The position numbers were made by a program, and so were the translations under genes. A model generated the notes under the pieces. The model saw nothing but the letters and a program-made list of their open reading frames with translations, had not been told where the DNA came from and did not search any database. 64,000 nt of DNA, taken from positions 280,569 to 344,568 of the forward strand of contig JARYMF010000002.1 of the NCBI GenBank assembly GCA_029907255.1. Direction: 5' to 3'. Shown piece by piece: positions 51,570-60,300 of this stretch. This DNA comes from Armatimonadota bacterium. GTDB taxonomy: Bacteria > Armatimonadota > UBA5829 > DTJY01. Position 1 is the first letter of the stretch, and the number at the start of each line of letters is the position of its first letter.

Positions 51570-52568
51570 TTATTTTAATCCAAGGACCCGCTTTAAAAAT
51601 GGGGTGAAACCTTTGGCAATAAGATAGAAGCCGAGAGAATTTGGATGAACCCCGTCCACTAGTCCAAAACTAGTTTCCTTAGAGATCATCTTCCGCCCGT
51701 CGAAGAAGTGTATATTCTGGTCGCCTTCGCGGTTCATTTTCTTAACGAACTCTTCGCCTGCCTTTCGTTGCTCGACGTGAAGTGAGTCATCAATATCGTC
51801 TCGGCAGTAATAGAATGGTCCGATGACGATAATTGGCACAAGTTTATGCGATTTTCTAAGTTCGCCAACGAAAAGCGGCAAATTTTCTCGATAATTCAAC
51901 CCCATATTCGCCCAATGGTCAACGACTATGCAGGCGCATTCAATCTCGCCAATAGCCCTTGCCACTTCAACATCTCCATGACCATTGCCAGAAAACCCCA
52001 GGTTCACAAAATCCACATTCAGCCAGCGGGAGATAAAGTCTTGATAAGTTGTTCCCGGCGTCGAGGCGCACCCGCCTTGTGTAATGCTAGTTCCATAGAA
52101 AACGACTGGTTTCTTGATTGCAAAGGGCTTGTGTTCTTTGATGGCAGAACCCTCGTCTAGCCCGATTTGCCTGAGCTCAACAGGCTTGTATAGCGGCATG
52201 TGGATTACTATGTCCCGAAGCTTTGGGGACTTTTGGATGTTCCACTGCGCTTCTATATTTCCGGCGGCGTCAGGGGAAACGCTACCCATGAAAAAGCCGT
52301 CTACGTAAATATCGAAGCCACTCTGCCCGATTCGGGTAATGTGGTTCATAACTGCATTATCCGAGACCTTTGCACGAAGGCCAACCTGACATGAGTCAGT
52401 CTTGAAGAGGATTCTACCGCCTGCAGGACATTGTGCAAGCTCCCACACGGCCGGACGAAAAGTGTCTTTTAGTCGCTCAGGAAGGCGTCTCAAAACCGGC
52501 CGGTCTTCTTCAAACCATGGTAGACCGTGTACGTTGAAGCCATCATTGGGGAAATCTATCCAGTCCAT
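51570..52568 (-). CDS. SGNH/GDSL-family hydrolase
   Basis: A 332-residue esterase-type protein without a signal sequence. It has an N-terminal beta domain and a C-terminal SGNH domain: FYGTSITQGG (block I Ser), LGFSGNGHG (block II Gly), VDHWANMG (block III Asn) and DGVHPNSLG (block V Asp-His pair). The order and spacing fit polysaccharide-acting acetylesterases. The stop lies 3 bp from the end of the convergent transporter-like gene. The Shine-Dalgarno is weak. The substrate is unknown; sugar esters are plausible in this context. Confidence 0.85.
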   Translation of the reverse strand: MDWIDFPNDGFNVHGLPWFEEDRPVLRRLPERLKDTFRPAVWELAQCPAGGRILFKTDSCQVGLRAKVSDNAVMNHITRIGQSGFDIYVDGFFMGSVSPDAAGNIEAQWNIQKSPKLRDIVIHMPLYKPVELRQIGLDEGSAIKEHKPFAIKKPVVFYGTSITQGGCASTPGTTYQDFISRWLNVDFVNLGFSGNGHGDVEVARAIGEIECACIVVDHWANMGLNYRENLPLFVGELRKSHKLVPIIVIGPFYYCRDDIDDSLHVEQRKAGEEFVKKMNREGDQNIHFFDGRKMISKETSFGLVDGVHPNSLGFYLIAKGFTPFLKRVLGLK

Positions 52569-52656
52569 ACCCTAAAGTTACACATATTGGCTGTTTTTCC
52601 TACCCAAGACTTCCCGAAAAGTGAAAAAGTTTGGTAATATTCGTTAGATTCTTTAA

Positions 52657-52681
52657 GCAAGCGGAAAGCTTGCAATTTTTT
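52657..52681 (+). terminator. Terminator-like hairpin with T-run in the gap before the PEP-CTERM gene
   Basis: GCAAGC and GCTTGC pair around GGAAA, followed by AATTTTTT on the plus strand. No plus-strand gene ends here, because the flanking gene to the left is on the minus strand. This leaves an unexplained plus-strand transcript or a chance structure. Confidence 0.4.
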
Positions 52682-52706
52682 AATAAAAACTGGTAAATTT
52701 ACTGGC

Positions 52707-52735
52707 TTGACACCTAGCCCTTTCTGAGATATTAT
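52707..52735 (+). promoter_or_regulatory. Promoter of the PEP-CTERM gene
   Basis: TTGACA (52707-52712), 17 bases, TATTAT (52730-52735). The leader would be about 105 bases. Confidence 0.7.
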
Positions 52736-52846
52736 TCCAATAAGCTGGGTTAGTGTATTTAAAAGTGGCGTCGGCGCTGTTATTGAAGCTGGCGTTAGAA
52801 ATTCAAGCTGAGCTTTGGTTAAAGGTAAGGAAAGGAGAGAGATGGG

Positions 52847-53614
52847 ATGAGGAGGTTGCACATTTTTTTGGCGGTTTTTGCCGCTTCCCTCTGCTTCATA
52901 CTCCCCGCACAAGCCCAAACCGACGGACAGATTGTGCTTAAGCATGGCTCAGGCGGTTATTATGGTACTACTGACACATGGATTGACTATTCCAATCCAA
53001 GCACGAACTATGGTTCGTCAACCGAGATGAATGTCAAGATGTTCTCAAGTAGCCCGAGGAATAGCGGCCTCATCAAGTTTGACCTCACTGGTCAGCTCCC
53101 AAATGATCCTTGGCTGCGTATAACTAGTGCTACGCTTTCGCTATATCTCGTCCGCTTAGAAAATTTCACATCTGGCGATTGGATGTACATTGGCCCATAT
53201 ATGATAAGAGATTACAAAGATTGGGTTGAAAGTCAGGCGAACTGGAATGTTTTTAAAGGGTCAACTTATTGGGCTTCGCCTGGATGCGAGAATACAACTT
53301 GGGATAGATATGCGGATCCCGATTCGCTAGTTTATTTCTATTACGGCATGCCCACTGGTATTTACTATAACTGGAATGTTACTAACAGCGTAAAGAAGTG
53401 GGTGGAAGAAGGCAAGCCAAATAATGGTTGGTTGATGCGCGCTTACAGCCAAGATGGCGGCAGCGATGTTGTAGTGTTCGCAACCAAGGAGGGTTCACTG
53501 GGAGTCCGACCAAAATTGACAATTAACTACACAATCATTCCAGAGCCAGCAAGCATTTTGGCGCTCAGCATGGGAGTATTAACGCTGATAGGCGCGGCCC
53601 GGCGAAGAAAATAG
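52847..53614 (+). CDS. DNRLRE-type surface protein with PEP-CTERM anchor
   Basis: A 255-residue exported protein. A signal peptide ends near PAQAQ. The body has YYGTTDTWID...STNYGSSTEMNV and later VKKWVEEGKPNNGWLMRA, the pattern of DNRLRE beta-domain proteins found in cell-surface and lytic proteins. The C-terminus is IIPEPASILALSMGVLTLIGAARRRK, a textbook PEP-CTERM tail: PEP, a hydrophobic helix and a basic end, for exosortase-dependent anchoring. No exosortase is in the window. AAGGAG lies upstream. A bidirectional terminator follows. Confidence 0.85.
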   Translation: MRRLHIFLAVFAASLCFILPAQAQTDGQIVLKHGSGGYYGTTDTWIDYSNPSTNYGSSTEMNVKMFSSSPRNSGLIKFDLTGQLPNDPWLRITSATLSLYLVRLENFTSGDWMYIGPYMIRDYKDWVESQANWNVFKGSTYWASPGCENTTWDRYADPDSLVYFYYGMPTGIYYNWNVTNSVKKWVEEGKPNNGWLMRAYSQDGGSDVVVFATKEGSLGVRPKLTINYTIIPEPASILALSMGVLTLIGAARRRK

Positions 53615-53674
53615 GCCAGCAACCTTCCTCCATACTTTATAGTGCCAATTTAAATAGCAGAGGTTTAAAAAATA

Positions 53675-53712
53675 AAAACTCCGCCTCGCAGGGTTGTGCG
53701 GGGCGGAGTTTT
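53675..53712. terminator. Bidirectional terminator between the PEP-CTERM and fucose isomerase genes
   Basis: A 16-bp stem (AAAACTCCGCCTCGCA with TGCGGGGCGGAGTTTT, one wobble) around GGGTTG, with A and T runs on its flanks. It can end both convergent genes. Confidence 0.9.
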
Positions 53713-53730
53713 ACTACAATTACTAGGTTT

Positions 53731-55452
53731 TCACTGGCCCCTGAGTCGCATTAGTTTTGCGTTGTCTTCTCCTCCGTTTGCCAGATAAAGCAGTGGAATC
53801 GGCCGGTCTACTCCCTCGATAAACTTCGGGCGAGCCGACCAGTTTGCCTGCGATAATACATTGTTCAAGTCCATCCAGTATTCAAGTCTTGCAGGCGATA
53901 AGCCCTGAATCATATGGAAATGGTTTGCGGGCGGATAATGTTTATATTCATACATGCTTGCATACTTTGGCACCACGAACGTATGCGGCCACGTTGGTGT
54001 TGTGCACTCACCTAGTGCCTTTGCAAGCTTTTCGGGCACCTCGGCTGTTGTCGCCTCATCCCAACTCATGCTGAATATGCCAGACAGACTGCTGTACATA
54101 AGCCGTCCTGCAATGCCATCAAGCCCGCCAGGCGAGACGAAAGTTACAGAATTACCCAAGCCTGGGAAATATCCTTCATCTGCAAGCGGCATCGAAACCT
54201 TTGACATTATCTCCTCTATGCTTGCGCCAGGCTTTGCGGCCCAATCAAGCGAAGCACTGCCGGAATTGTCGCCATCTACTAGGCCCTTCTGTGCCCATAG
54301 TTCGTCTTCAGGAAGACTCACTCCTATTTTTTGTGCAAGAGCCTCGAGTTCCCATCGCTCCCAGACCTTGCGGAAGTCCATGAACAGCGGTGGATTTCCA
54401 CCAGTTAATGCGCTCATGAAAAGCATGGTGAGAAGGCCCTGGACGTCGGCTTCGGTTGCGAATGGAATGGGCACCTTTCGCCCATTGTGGTCGAATGTCG
54501 AATTGAAGAACGACTCCATTGCGTCGGCTACTGGCAGAGGTATGCCTCGTTTGTCTGAGCCCCACTCAAGTTGACTCATAAATCCACCGCCAACAGCGTT
54601 CAAATCTTCCATCAAATCGCGCGTAATGAGATATAGCGCTAGGCTCTGGTTGAACCGCTCGGAATCAGCTTCGTTTCTTATTTCCAGCCGACTGCCGAGG
54701 TGTTTATCTATGAATGCACGGAATGCCTTGAGTTCTTCAGCGTCATAGGCTTTTTTCTGAAGCATATCTGCAAGTAGCTTCATGTCAAGCCGTGTTATCT
54801 CGATACCAAACTGTCGGCGTGTAGGCAGAATATGCGCCAGAGCGGTTTCCATCCCCATTGAGTCGTGGCCAAAGATTACAACCCTGCTGCCTTTTAGCGC
54901 TTGCGTTGTAACAGCCGCAAACGCCCAGTCTACTAAGGCTTGAGCAGTTTCTTCCGTCATTACCGGTTCCATGCCTGTATCTGGCCATGTGCCCACATTT
55001 AGGTGTGAAAGCCTTCCATATTGCGCCAAAGCACCATTTACTGCGTGAGCGAAAACAACGCCCGGCTTCGGGCCGCTGTTTCCACATGTGAAGTTTATCG
55101 GCGTGTCGGGGGGGAACTGCTGGAGAAGTGAGATTACGCTCAGCTGAGGAAATGCCCAAGTGTCTGGCGTGCAAACCAACACCTTCACTCCAGCATCTTG
55201 GAACTGCTTTGCCACTATGTCCGCTTGGGCTTCACCATCAACAAGTATGGGGGCATAGACAACCTTCGCCGGGGAGCCGTTGGGCAATTTGACCCTATCG
55301 GCTAGAATATCCGCAGTCATTTTTACAATGTTTCTGCATCTTTGTCGGCTTTCGGCATCTATTCGAGGATCGCCAGCGCAGAATACCCCAATTACTGGCG
55401 TATTTTTCTCCAATTTGCGAACGTCATCAGGCAATCCAATCGCTTTTCCCAT
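53731..55452 (-). CDS. L-fucose isomerase family protein
   Basis: A 573-residue homologue of L-fucose/arabinose isomerases, which interconvert aldose and ketose sugars with Mn2+. By memory of E. coli FucI, the aligned parts include the region around ATEADVQGLLTMLFMSALTG, FMDFRKVWE and NSGSASLD, and WPHTFVVP...ANHFHMIQG. The metal residues Glu, Asp and His correspond to those of FucI. ATG 55452 is chosen, with GGAGGG 7 bases before it; an upstream in-frame TTG at 55467 begins in front of that site. The enzyme would let the cell use a deoxy or pentose sugar released from polysaccharides. The exact substrate is not certain. Confidence 0.85.
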   Translation of the reverse strand: MGKAIGLPDDVRKLEKNTPVIGVFCAGDPRIDAESRQRCRNIVKMTADILADRVKLPNGSPAKVVYAPILVDGEAQADIVAKQFQDAGVKVLVCTPDTWAFPQLSVISLLQQFPPDTPINFTCGNSGPKPGVVFAHAVNGALAQYGRLSHLNVGTWPDTGMEPVMTEETAQALVDWAFAAVTTQALKGSRVVIFGHDSMGMETALAHILPTRRQFGIEITRLDMKLLADMLQKKAYDAEELKAFRAFIDKHLGSRLEIRNEADSERFNQSLALYLITRDLMEDLNAVGGGFMSQLEWGSDKRGIPLPVADAMESFFNSTFDHNGRKVPIPFATEADVQGLLTMLFMSALTGGNPPLFMDFRKVWERWELEALAQKIGVSLPEDELWAQKGLVDGDNSGSASLDWAAKPGASIEEIMSKVSMPLADEGYFPGLGNSVTFVSPGGLDGIAGRLMYSSLSGIFSMSWDEATTAEVPEKLAKALGECTTPTWPHTFVVPKYASMYEYKHYPPANHFHMIQGLSPARLEYWMDLNNVLSQANWSARPKFIEGVDRPIPLLYLANGGEDNAKLMRLRGQ

Positions 55453-55651
55453 GTTGCAGCCCTCCAAATATTATGTTTCGATTGGTATTCTAGCAGATGA
55501 TAGTACGTCAGACAAGCGCCATTTCGTATACTGAAATTATCAACAGCACAGCTAATGAACTGAACATATGTTAATGAAGATTCGTCAAAAAAAATAAGGT
55601 CGCCCATCCATTAAATGGTAGGGCAACAAATAGCTTAGCAGGAGGTTAAAA

Positions 55652-56227
55652 ATGAGGAATTTTCGCCAAATCGTTATTTTACTTGCAATGACCATGCTGA
55701 TGTGCGTAATCCTTGCAGAAGCAGGCGCGTCGGTTGTCTCTGAGGGCATGGTGATTACAGTACAGGAATGGACCCTCTACATCCGAACTCCCGATAATAA
55801 GCCGCTTTCGTTTAATCCTTATTACGTTTTCAATGGGACCAACTGGGTTCCATCCGGCCCAGCAAAGACGGTATTTCCGTGCCTCGAGTCGGGAGAAAGA
55901 GTGCGTGTTACTTGGACCATGGATGTCGAGGGCAAGAGGAGAGTCGACGCTATCCAGATAATAAGTGCTCTTGAGGGTACCACAAGTGGAGTAGTTGTAT
56001 CATCGTCGCGAAACCAGCTTGTTATTCGGCCCAAAGATGAGCCAGGGACGGTAACTATGAATCCGAGATTTGTATTGATTGAAGGGAAATGGGTTCCTGA
56101 CCCGGTGATTGTCAACAAGCTGGTAACGTTGACGCCAAAGACTAAGGTAACAGTGCGTTGGTTCTGGGATAAAGAAGGCAGAAAGCGAATAGCTGCTTTG
56201 GATATCGGCTGGCCGCCAGAAAGATAG
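55652..56227 (+). CDS. Small secreted protein with a duplicated domain
   Basis: A 191-residue protein with a signal peptide (hydrophobic residues 7-26, ending EAGA). The rest is two copies of one 75-residue unit: 31-104 and 111-186. They align at VITVQEWTLYIRTP with VVSSSRNQLVIRP, FNPYYVFNGTNWVP with MNPRFVLIEGKWVP, and RVTWTMDVEGKRRVDAIQI with TVRWFWDKEGRKRIAALDI. It is therefore a tandem beta-barrel-like domain of unknown function, probably extracytoplasmic. GGAGG precedes the ATG. A terminator follows at 56279. I do not recognise the family. Confidence 0.7.
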   Translation: MRNFRQIVILLAMTMLMCVILAEAGASVVSEGMVITVQEWTLYIRTPDNKPLSFNPYYVFNGTNWVPSGPAKTVFPCLESGERVRVTWTMDVEGKRRVDAIQIISALEGTTSGVVVSSSRNQLVIRPKDEPGTVTMNPRFVLIEGKWVPDPVIVNKLVTLTPKTKVTVRWFWDKEGRKRIAALDIGWPPER

Positions 56228-56278
56228 TGCACGTTTTTCAGATTGAAATTTGAGTATTAGTAATTGCTTGCTATTTTG

Positions 56279-56317
56279 AAAGCCGCACGCTTATACAAAT
56301 TAAAGTGCGGCTTTTTT
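56279..56317 (+). terminator. Terminator of the duplicated-domain gene
   Basis: AAAGCCGCAC and GTGCGGCTTT pair around a 16-base loop, then TTTTT, ending at 56317. The tRNA promoter begins 7 bases later. Confidence 0.8.
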
Positions 56318-56323
56318 GTTTCA

Positions 56324-56352
56324 TTGACAGTTTGTTCTCATCATGGTAGAAT
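56324..56352 (+). promoter_or_regulatory. tRNA-Ser promoter
   Basis: TTGACA (56324-56329), 17 bases, TAGAAT (56347-56352), about 20 bases before the tRNA. Confidence 0.65.
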
Positions 56353-56372
56353 TTTTTGGCATCAGAAAACGC

Positions 56373-56468
56373 GGAGCGATGTCCGAGCTTGGTCGAAGGA
56401 GCACGACTGGAAATCGTGTAGCGGGACACAAATCCCGCTCGTGGGTTCGAATCCCACTCGCTCCGCCA
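56373..56468 (+). tRNA. tRNA-Ser (anticodon GGA)
   Basis: A complete tRNA with a 7-bp acceptor stem (GGAGCGA with TCGCTCC), an anticodon stem CACGA/TCGTG around the loop CTGGAAA, so anticodon GGA reading UCC and UCU, a long variable arm with stem AGCGGGA/TCCCGCT, and a T-arm GTGGGTTCGAATCCCAC. The CCA end is encoded (56466-56468). The long variable arm is the type II feature expected of serine tRNAs. Promoter upstream; terminator at 56483-56519. Confidence 0.97.
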
Positions 56469-56482
56469 GTTTTTCAATTATT

Positions 56483-56519
56483 CCGCCTCGAGCTTTATTT
56501 TGGCCAAGGCGGTTTTTTT
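56483..56519 (+). terminator. Terminator after tRNA-Ser
   Basis: CCGCCT pairs with AGGCGG, followed by TTTTTTT at 56513-56519. Confidence 0.75.
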
Positions 56520-56884
56520 GTTTTTTTCTTGCTTGTTTTATTTGATAGCCCTATACTGAATGGAAATTCGGTTTGGCTCTGCGAAAATACTTGGTTTATT
56601 AGGCGAAGAAATTGGCGCAGATATTAAGCTTGTTCAAACTGAGGCAGTTGTACGAAAAGACGATGTTATTCCAAAAGGTTTTTCCAAAATATATTAGAGA
56701 GTTTAAAAACAAACTGCCGCTGAGTTCGGCTGAACCGAGTAATTTGCAAGAAGAGACTTAGAAAAACTATCACCAAGCGAATAAAGCGAGGGCAAAAACA
56801 CCAATTTTCGGACGAGAAAAACGAAACTTTAAAGTTCTGTTCTATAATTGGTGCTACGCGAGTAGAATGGAAATGCAATAATGA
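56520..56884. other. Intergenic stretch with no recognised gene
   Basis: AT-rich, 365 bases. One 45-codon plus-strand frame (56560-56697) lacks a Shine-Dalgarno sequence and similarity. The minus-strand reading frame at 56666-56905 looks non-coding. I see nothing I can support here. Confidence 0.6.
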
Positions 56885-56916
56885 GATAGCGAGCTTTCTT
56901 GCCACAGCTCGCCATC
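56885..56916 (-). terminator. Hairpin ending the rnpB transcript
   Basis: Two 11-base arms pair fully on the minus-strand RNA, where the single mismatch becomes a G-U pair. It lies 18 bases beyond the rnpB 3' end. The following sequence is only weakly T-rich, so termination may be partly Rho-dependent or involve processing. Confidence 0.6.
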
Positions 56917-56933
56917 TTTCTTTTTAAATTTTT

Positions 56934-57272
56934 GGAGTAAGCCTATAAGCCGGGTTCTGTCGAGGATGATCATCTCTCTAGGGCGCGGGTTGCCCCGAGC
57001 CTCAAGCGGCCTTTACCCGAAGGGTCAGCGGGCAGCTTCTTCCCCTTCCTATTCGGCCTTGCTCCCGATGGGGTTTACCAAGCCTCCGCATCACTGCGGA
57101 GCTGGTGGTCTCTTACACCACCGTTTCAGCTTTGCTCCACCCGAAGGTGGGGCGTTTTCTTTTCTGTGGCACTTTCCGTGGGATTGCTCCCCCTCGCTGT
57201 TAGCGAGCATCGTGCCCTGCGGAGCCCGGACTTTCCTCCCCGATTACTCGAGGCGATCATCCAGCTTACTCC
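56934..57272 (-). ncRNA. rnpB: RNase P RNA
   Basis: The catalytic RNA of RNase P, which cuts the 5' leader from precursor tRNAs. On the minus strand it begins GGAGTAAGC near 57272 and ends GGCTTACTCC near 56934, so the two ends pair as helix P1. The conserved core block GGAGGAAAGTCCGGGC (plus-strand 57224-57239) and the 3' block ACAGAACCCGGCTT (56947-56960) pair as helix P4. Total length is about 339 bases, normal for a bacterial A-type RNA. A promoter stands exactly one turn before the 5' end. Confidence 0.93.
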
Positions 57273-57278
57273 GAAATT

Positions 57279-57306
57279 ATTTTACCACATTTGCGCGAAT
57301 TATCAA
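57279..57306 (-). promoter_or_regulatory. rnpB promoter
   Basis: TTGATA (57306-57301), 16 bases, TAAAAT (57284-57279); RNA would start about 6-7 bases later at 57272-57273, matching the P1 start. Confidence 0.7.
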
Positions 57307-57334
57307 TGGCTAGCGCTTGGTTTGCAGATAATCG

Positions 57335-60300
57335 TTAATCCAGAGCCGTCAATTTTACAGTTTTGTCAATCTCAGTTGCAAGCGTTGGAATAACAGCGCG
57401 GAATTTCCAGTCCCCCGCAGGGTCATTTAACGCCGCAGGTATCCGAAGTTCGGCTGTGCCAGTTAGCAAGATTTCCCGCGTGTGTCGAAAACTTCGGCGG
57501 CCATCTGGGCGAATGGCTTCGATAAAAATGGGAATTGGACATCCACTTGGTTCAGAGAGCTTTATAATAAACTCGCCGTTTGCTGCTTGAACGTCGAATT
57601 CGGGTCTTTCTGGTTTTTTCGGATATAGACAAAGTATGACGCCTTGTCGCTGGGTTAGCCGAACAGGAATGGTTATATTTTCGCCGGCTTCTTGGAATTC
57701 AAATGCTTTGCCTGTGGCTAGGTCGCATATGTATCCCACTTTATGGCTTGGGTTCACGCTAATGTTTGCAGTTGCGGTTTCTGGTCGGTGGTTTACCACA
57801 ACGACTGCCGAGGCATTTTTGCCAATCAGGAGGCTAGCTTCAAACTCGTCATCCGAGCATTTTGCCCATGGTAGAATCCCATAATTGGTGAAGACTTCCC
57901 GAGCCCAAGATTCGAGCATTTCCGCGGTTTTCACATCATCATGTTCTACTGCTAAGCGGTAAGTATTATCCAAACCCTCGAGAACTTTGATTATATAGCC
58001 CTTTCCAATCTGAATTGTTTCCGCACGCCATGGTTCAGCAGGCGGTATCTCGCCGACAAGTGCCTTTAATTGAGTGAGGGGTGTCCCTTCGGGGGTGGTT
58101 GATGGGCAGTGGTCGAGCATAAGGATTCCGCCGGACCTGACGAATTCAATTAGAGCCAATTCCACTTTTTGCGGTAGTATATCGGTTTGAAGAAGTATGA
58201 CTGCTTGGTAAGGTTCGAATCCGCGGTCGAGGGCAATTTCTTCGTGGAGGATGTCGCACTCGCCAAACTCGCGGCGGAATAATTCTAAGCCAAACGTTGG
58301 GTAATAAGCTCCGTTTATAATCCATTGGCGATATGGAAAGTAGAGGGCTATGTGGGCTTTAGCGCGCTCAGTTGACAGCAAAAATGGCGTGGTTTTCGCA
58401 ATCGCGCGAAGGTCTGCGCCGCCATCCTCCCAACGTTCAGGTCGAGCCATATTCCCTGCGCCAAAAACGCCGTAGATAAATGTATTCAAATAATGGCAGC
58501 CTTCACCGACAGCAGTATATGCTAGCTCGCCGGTTGCCTCCTTTGGGTTTTGTTGAAATGGCCAGTTCCTATCGTCCAGCTCAACATAGAACCCCATTGG
58601 CTTTCCATAAAACTGTGCAACACAACGTTGGAAAGCAAATCCGTAGTGAACCTTTGCAAAGCGGCGTTTATGCGATTGTGGATACCAGTATGGGTATATG
58701 TCGAAGTCGAGATAGTCTGCCATGCCACCCCAGCGGAAGACGTCCTCAAACCTTCGCTGAGGAGATTCGCTCCCAAATCCTGGCTCCATGAAAGTATGAA
58801 GCAATCCCCAGGGTTTTTCTTGCTTTCGACAGATGTCATATGAGAGTTGGAATTGGCGGCGTGCATAATCCCCAACAAAAACCCAGTGTTTCAGCCGATT
58901 TTCGCCGCACAAAGCCGCTTCTTGTTCGGCATCGGGCACATCAAAACCACATTTCTCAAGATATTCTCTGCCGCCGTCGAAATCGAGATTAAGATTCGCA
59001 TAGTTTGCGACAGGCTCATCAATATGCTTCACAGCGAATAATCGTGGGACAAGGTCTGCCACTTCTATCCAAGGTTTTAGCAATTCCGCAGCTTTACTTT
59101 CAGCATTCGGAGACCGCACGTCAATGGGCGGGCGGGTTTTGTGAGCAAATATCGGTAAGTGTGCATAGTCATACATAATCGCCATTCCTTGCTGTTGGGC
59201 ATAAAATTCAAGTAAGCCTGCCATTTCTGCAGCAAATCCCTGCGGCTCGCGCGCTATGGCATCGAGAACCGGGATGGCGATAGTGTTGATTCCGTGGGCG
59301 GCGACATCCTCTACCATCCACTTTAGCGTCTTAGGCCCAAGCCAGTGACCACCTTGCTGGACTGGGACTCGGGCAATGATAGGGTAAAAGCAGGTCATAT
59401 CAAGAGGTGAGGCTATGGCAATCGGCGCATTTGTTGATGTCTCGTTTGATTGAACGGATAAGGTATACTCGCCGTCGGCAAGGTCGGGAAGTATATCTCG
59501 GATTTTCAATGAACCAGTTGCGTCAAGTGTGCCAGCCGCTTGCCAAACTTCTCTCGCGCAAGTATCTCTAAGCGACGCCCGAACATTTGCCCCTGCAGGT
59601 CCATGAACAGTAAACTCGAAGGCGCCTAGCGGCTTGAACACACGTTTGTGGCATGGGAATTCGACCCTAACAGACGGTTGAAAAATAGTCGTCTCCTTCT
59701 CATGTTCAGTCCTAAGGTTTGTCAGATGAGAAATTAAGGATGAAATAACTTTTGTATATTCTTGAGACCAATATAAAGATTTACCTCGGTCAATGCTCGG
59801 ATCAGGCCAGCAAGTAACTAGCGCGACCTTTCCATTACCAAATGGGCGAACGATAATAACAGGTCTGCCTCCTGCATCCTCAAGTATTACTTCCGAGTCA
59901 GGTTTTAGGCTAACCTCCTGCAATGGCCCGGGATATCCTAGTTTATTCTCTTCAGCAGGTATTATTTTTGAAGCAACTATAGGCAATTCACTCCTAACAT
60001 TTGTATGTTTCTCAGGGAGTGCTGGAAGAATGTCTTTTGCCAAGGGGCGGCCGTCGAGGCTGGCATTGACGCTGTTAGGCCCAGCGAAGATTAAGAGAGA
60101 GCCACCGCTGTGAACGTAGTCAGCTAAGTTGGCAAGCTCTTGGTCGGATAGAACGTAGGTATCTGTGTCTACCATCACCACTAGCGATAGTTGGCTGAGA
60201 TTGGGCGGCCAGTTGTCTAGCGGCATGTGAGGACCCCTAAATGCATGGGTTGAAAGCCTAGCAGCTGGAAAATGGATTCTGAAAATTTCCTCGGCTTGGT

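Noticed and set aside
53954..54574. A 206-residue plus-strand frame inside the fucose isomerase gene
   Set aside because: It lies wholly within a recognised gene on the other strand and has no protein features.
56560..56697. A 45-codon plus-strand reading frame after tRNA-Ser
   Set aside because: It looks somewhat protein-like but has no Shine-Dalgarno, no homology I can name and no conserved context.
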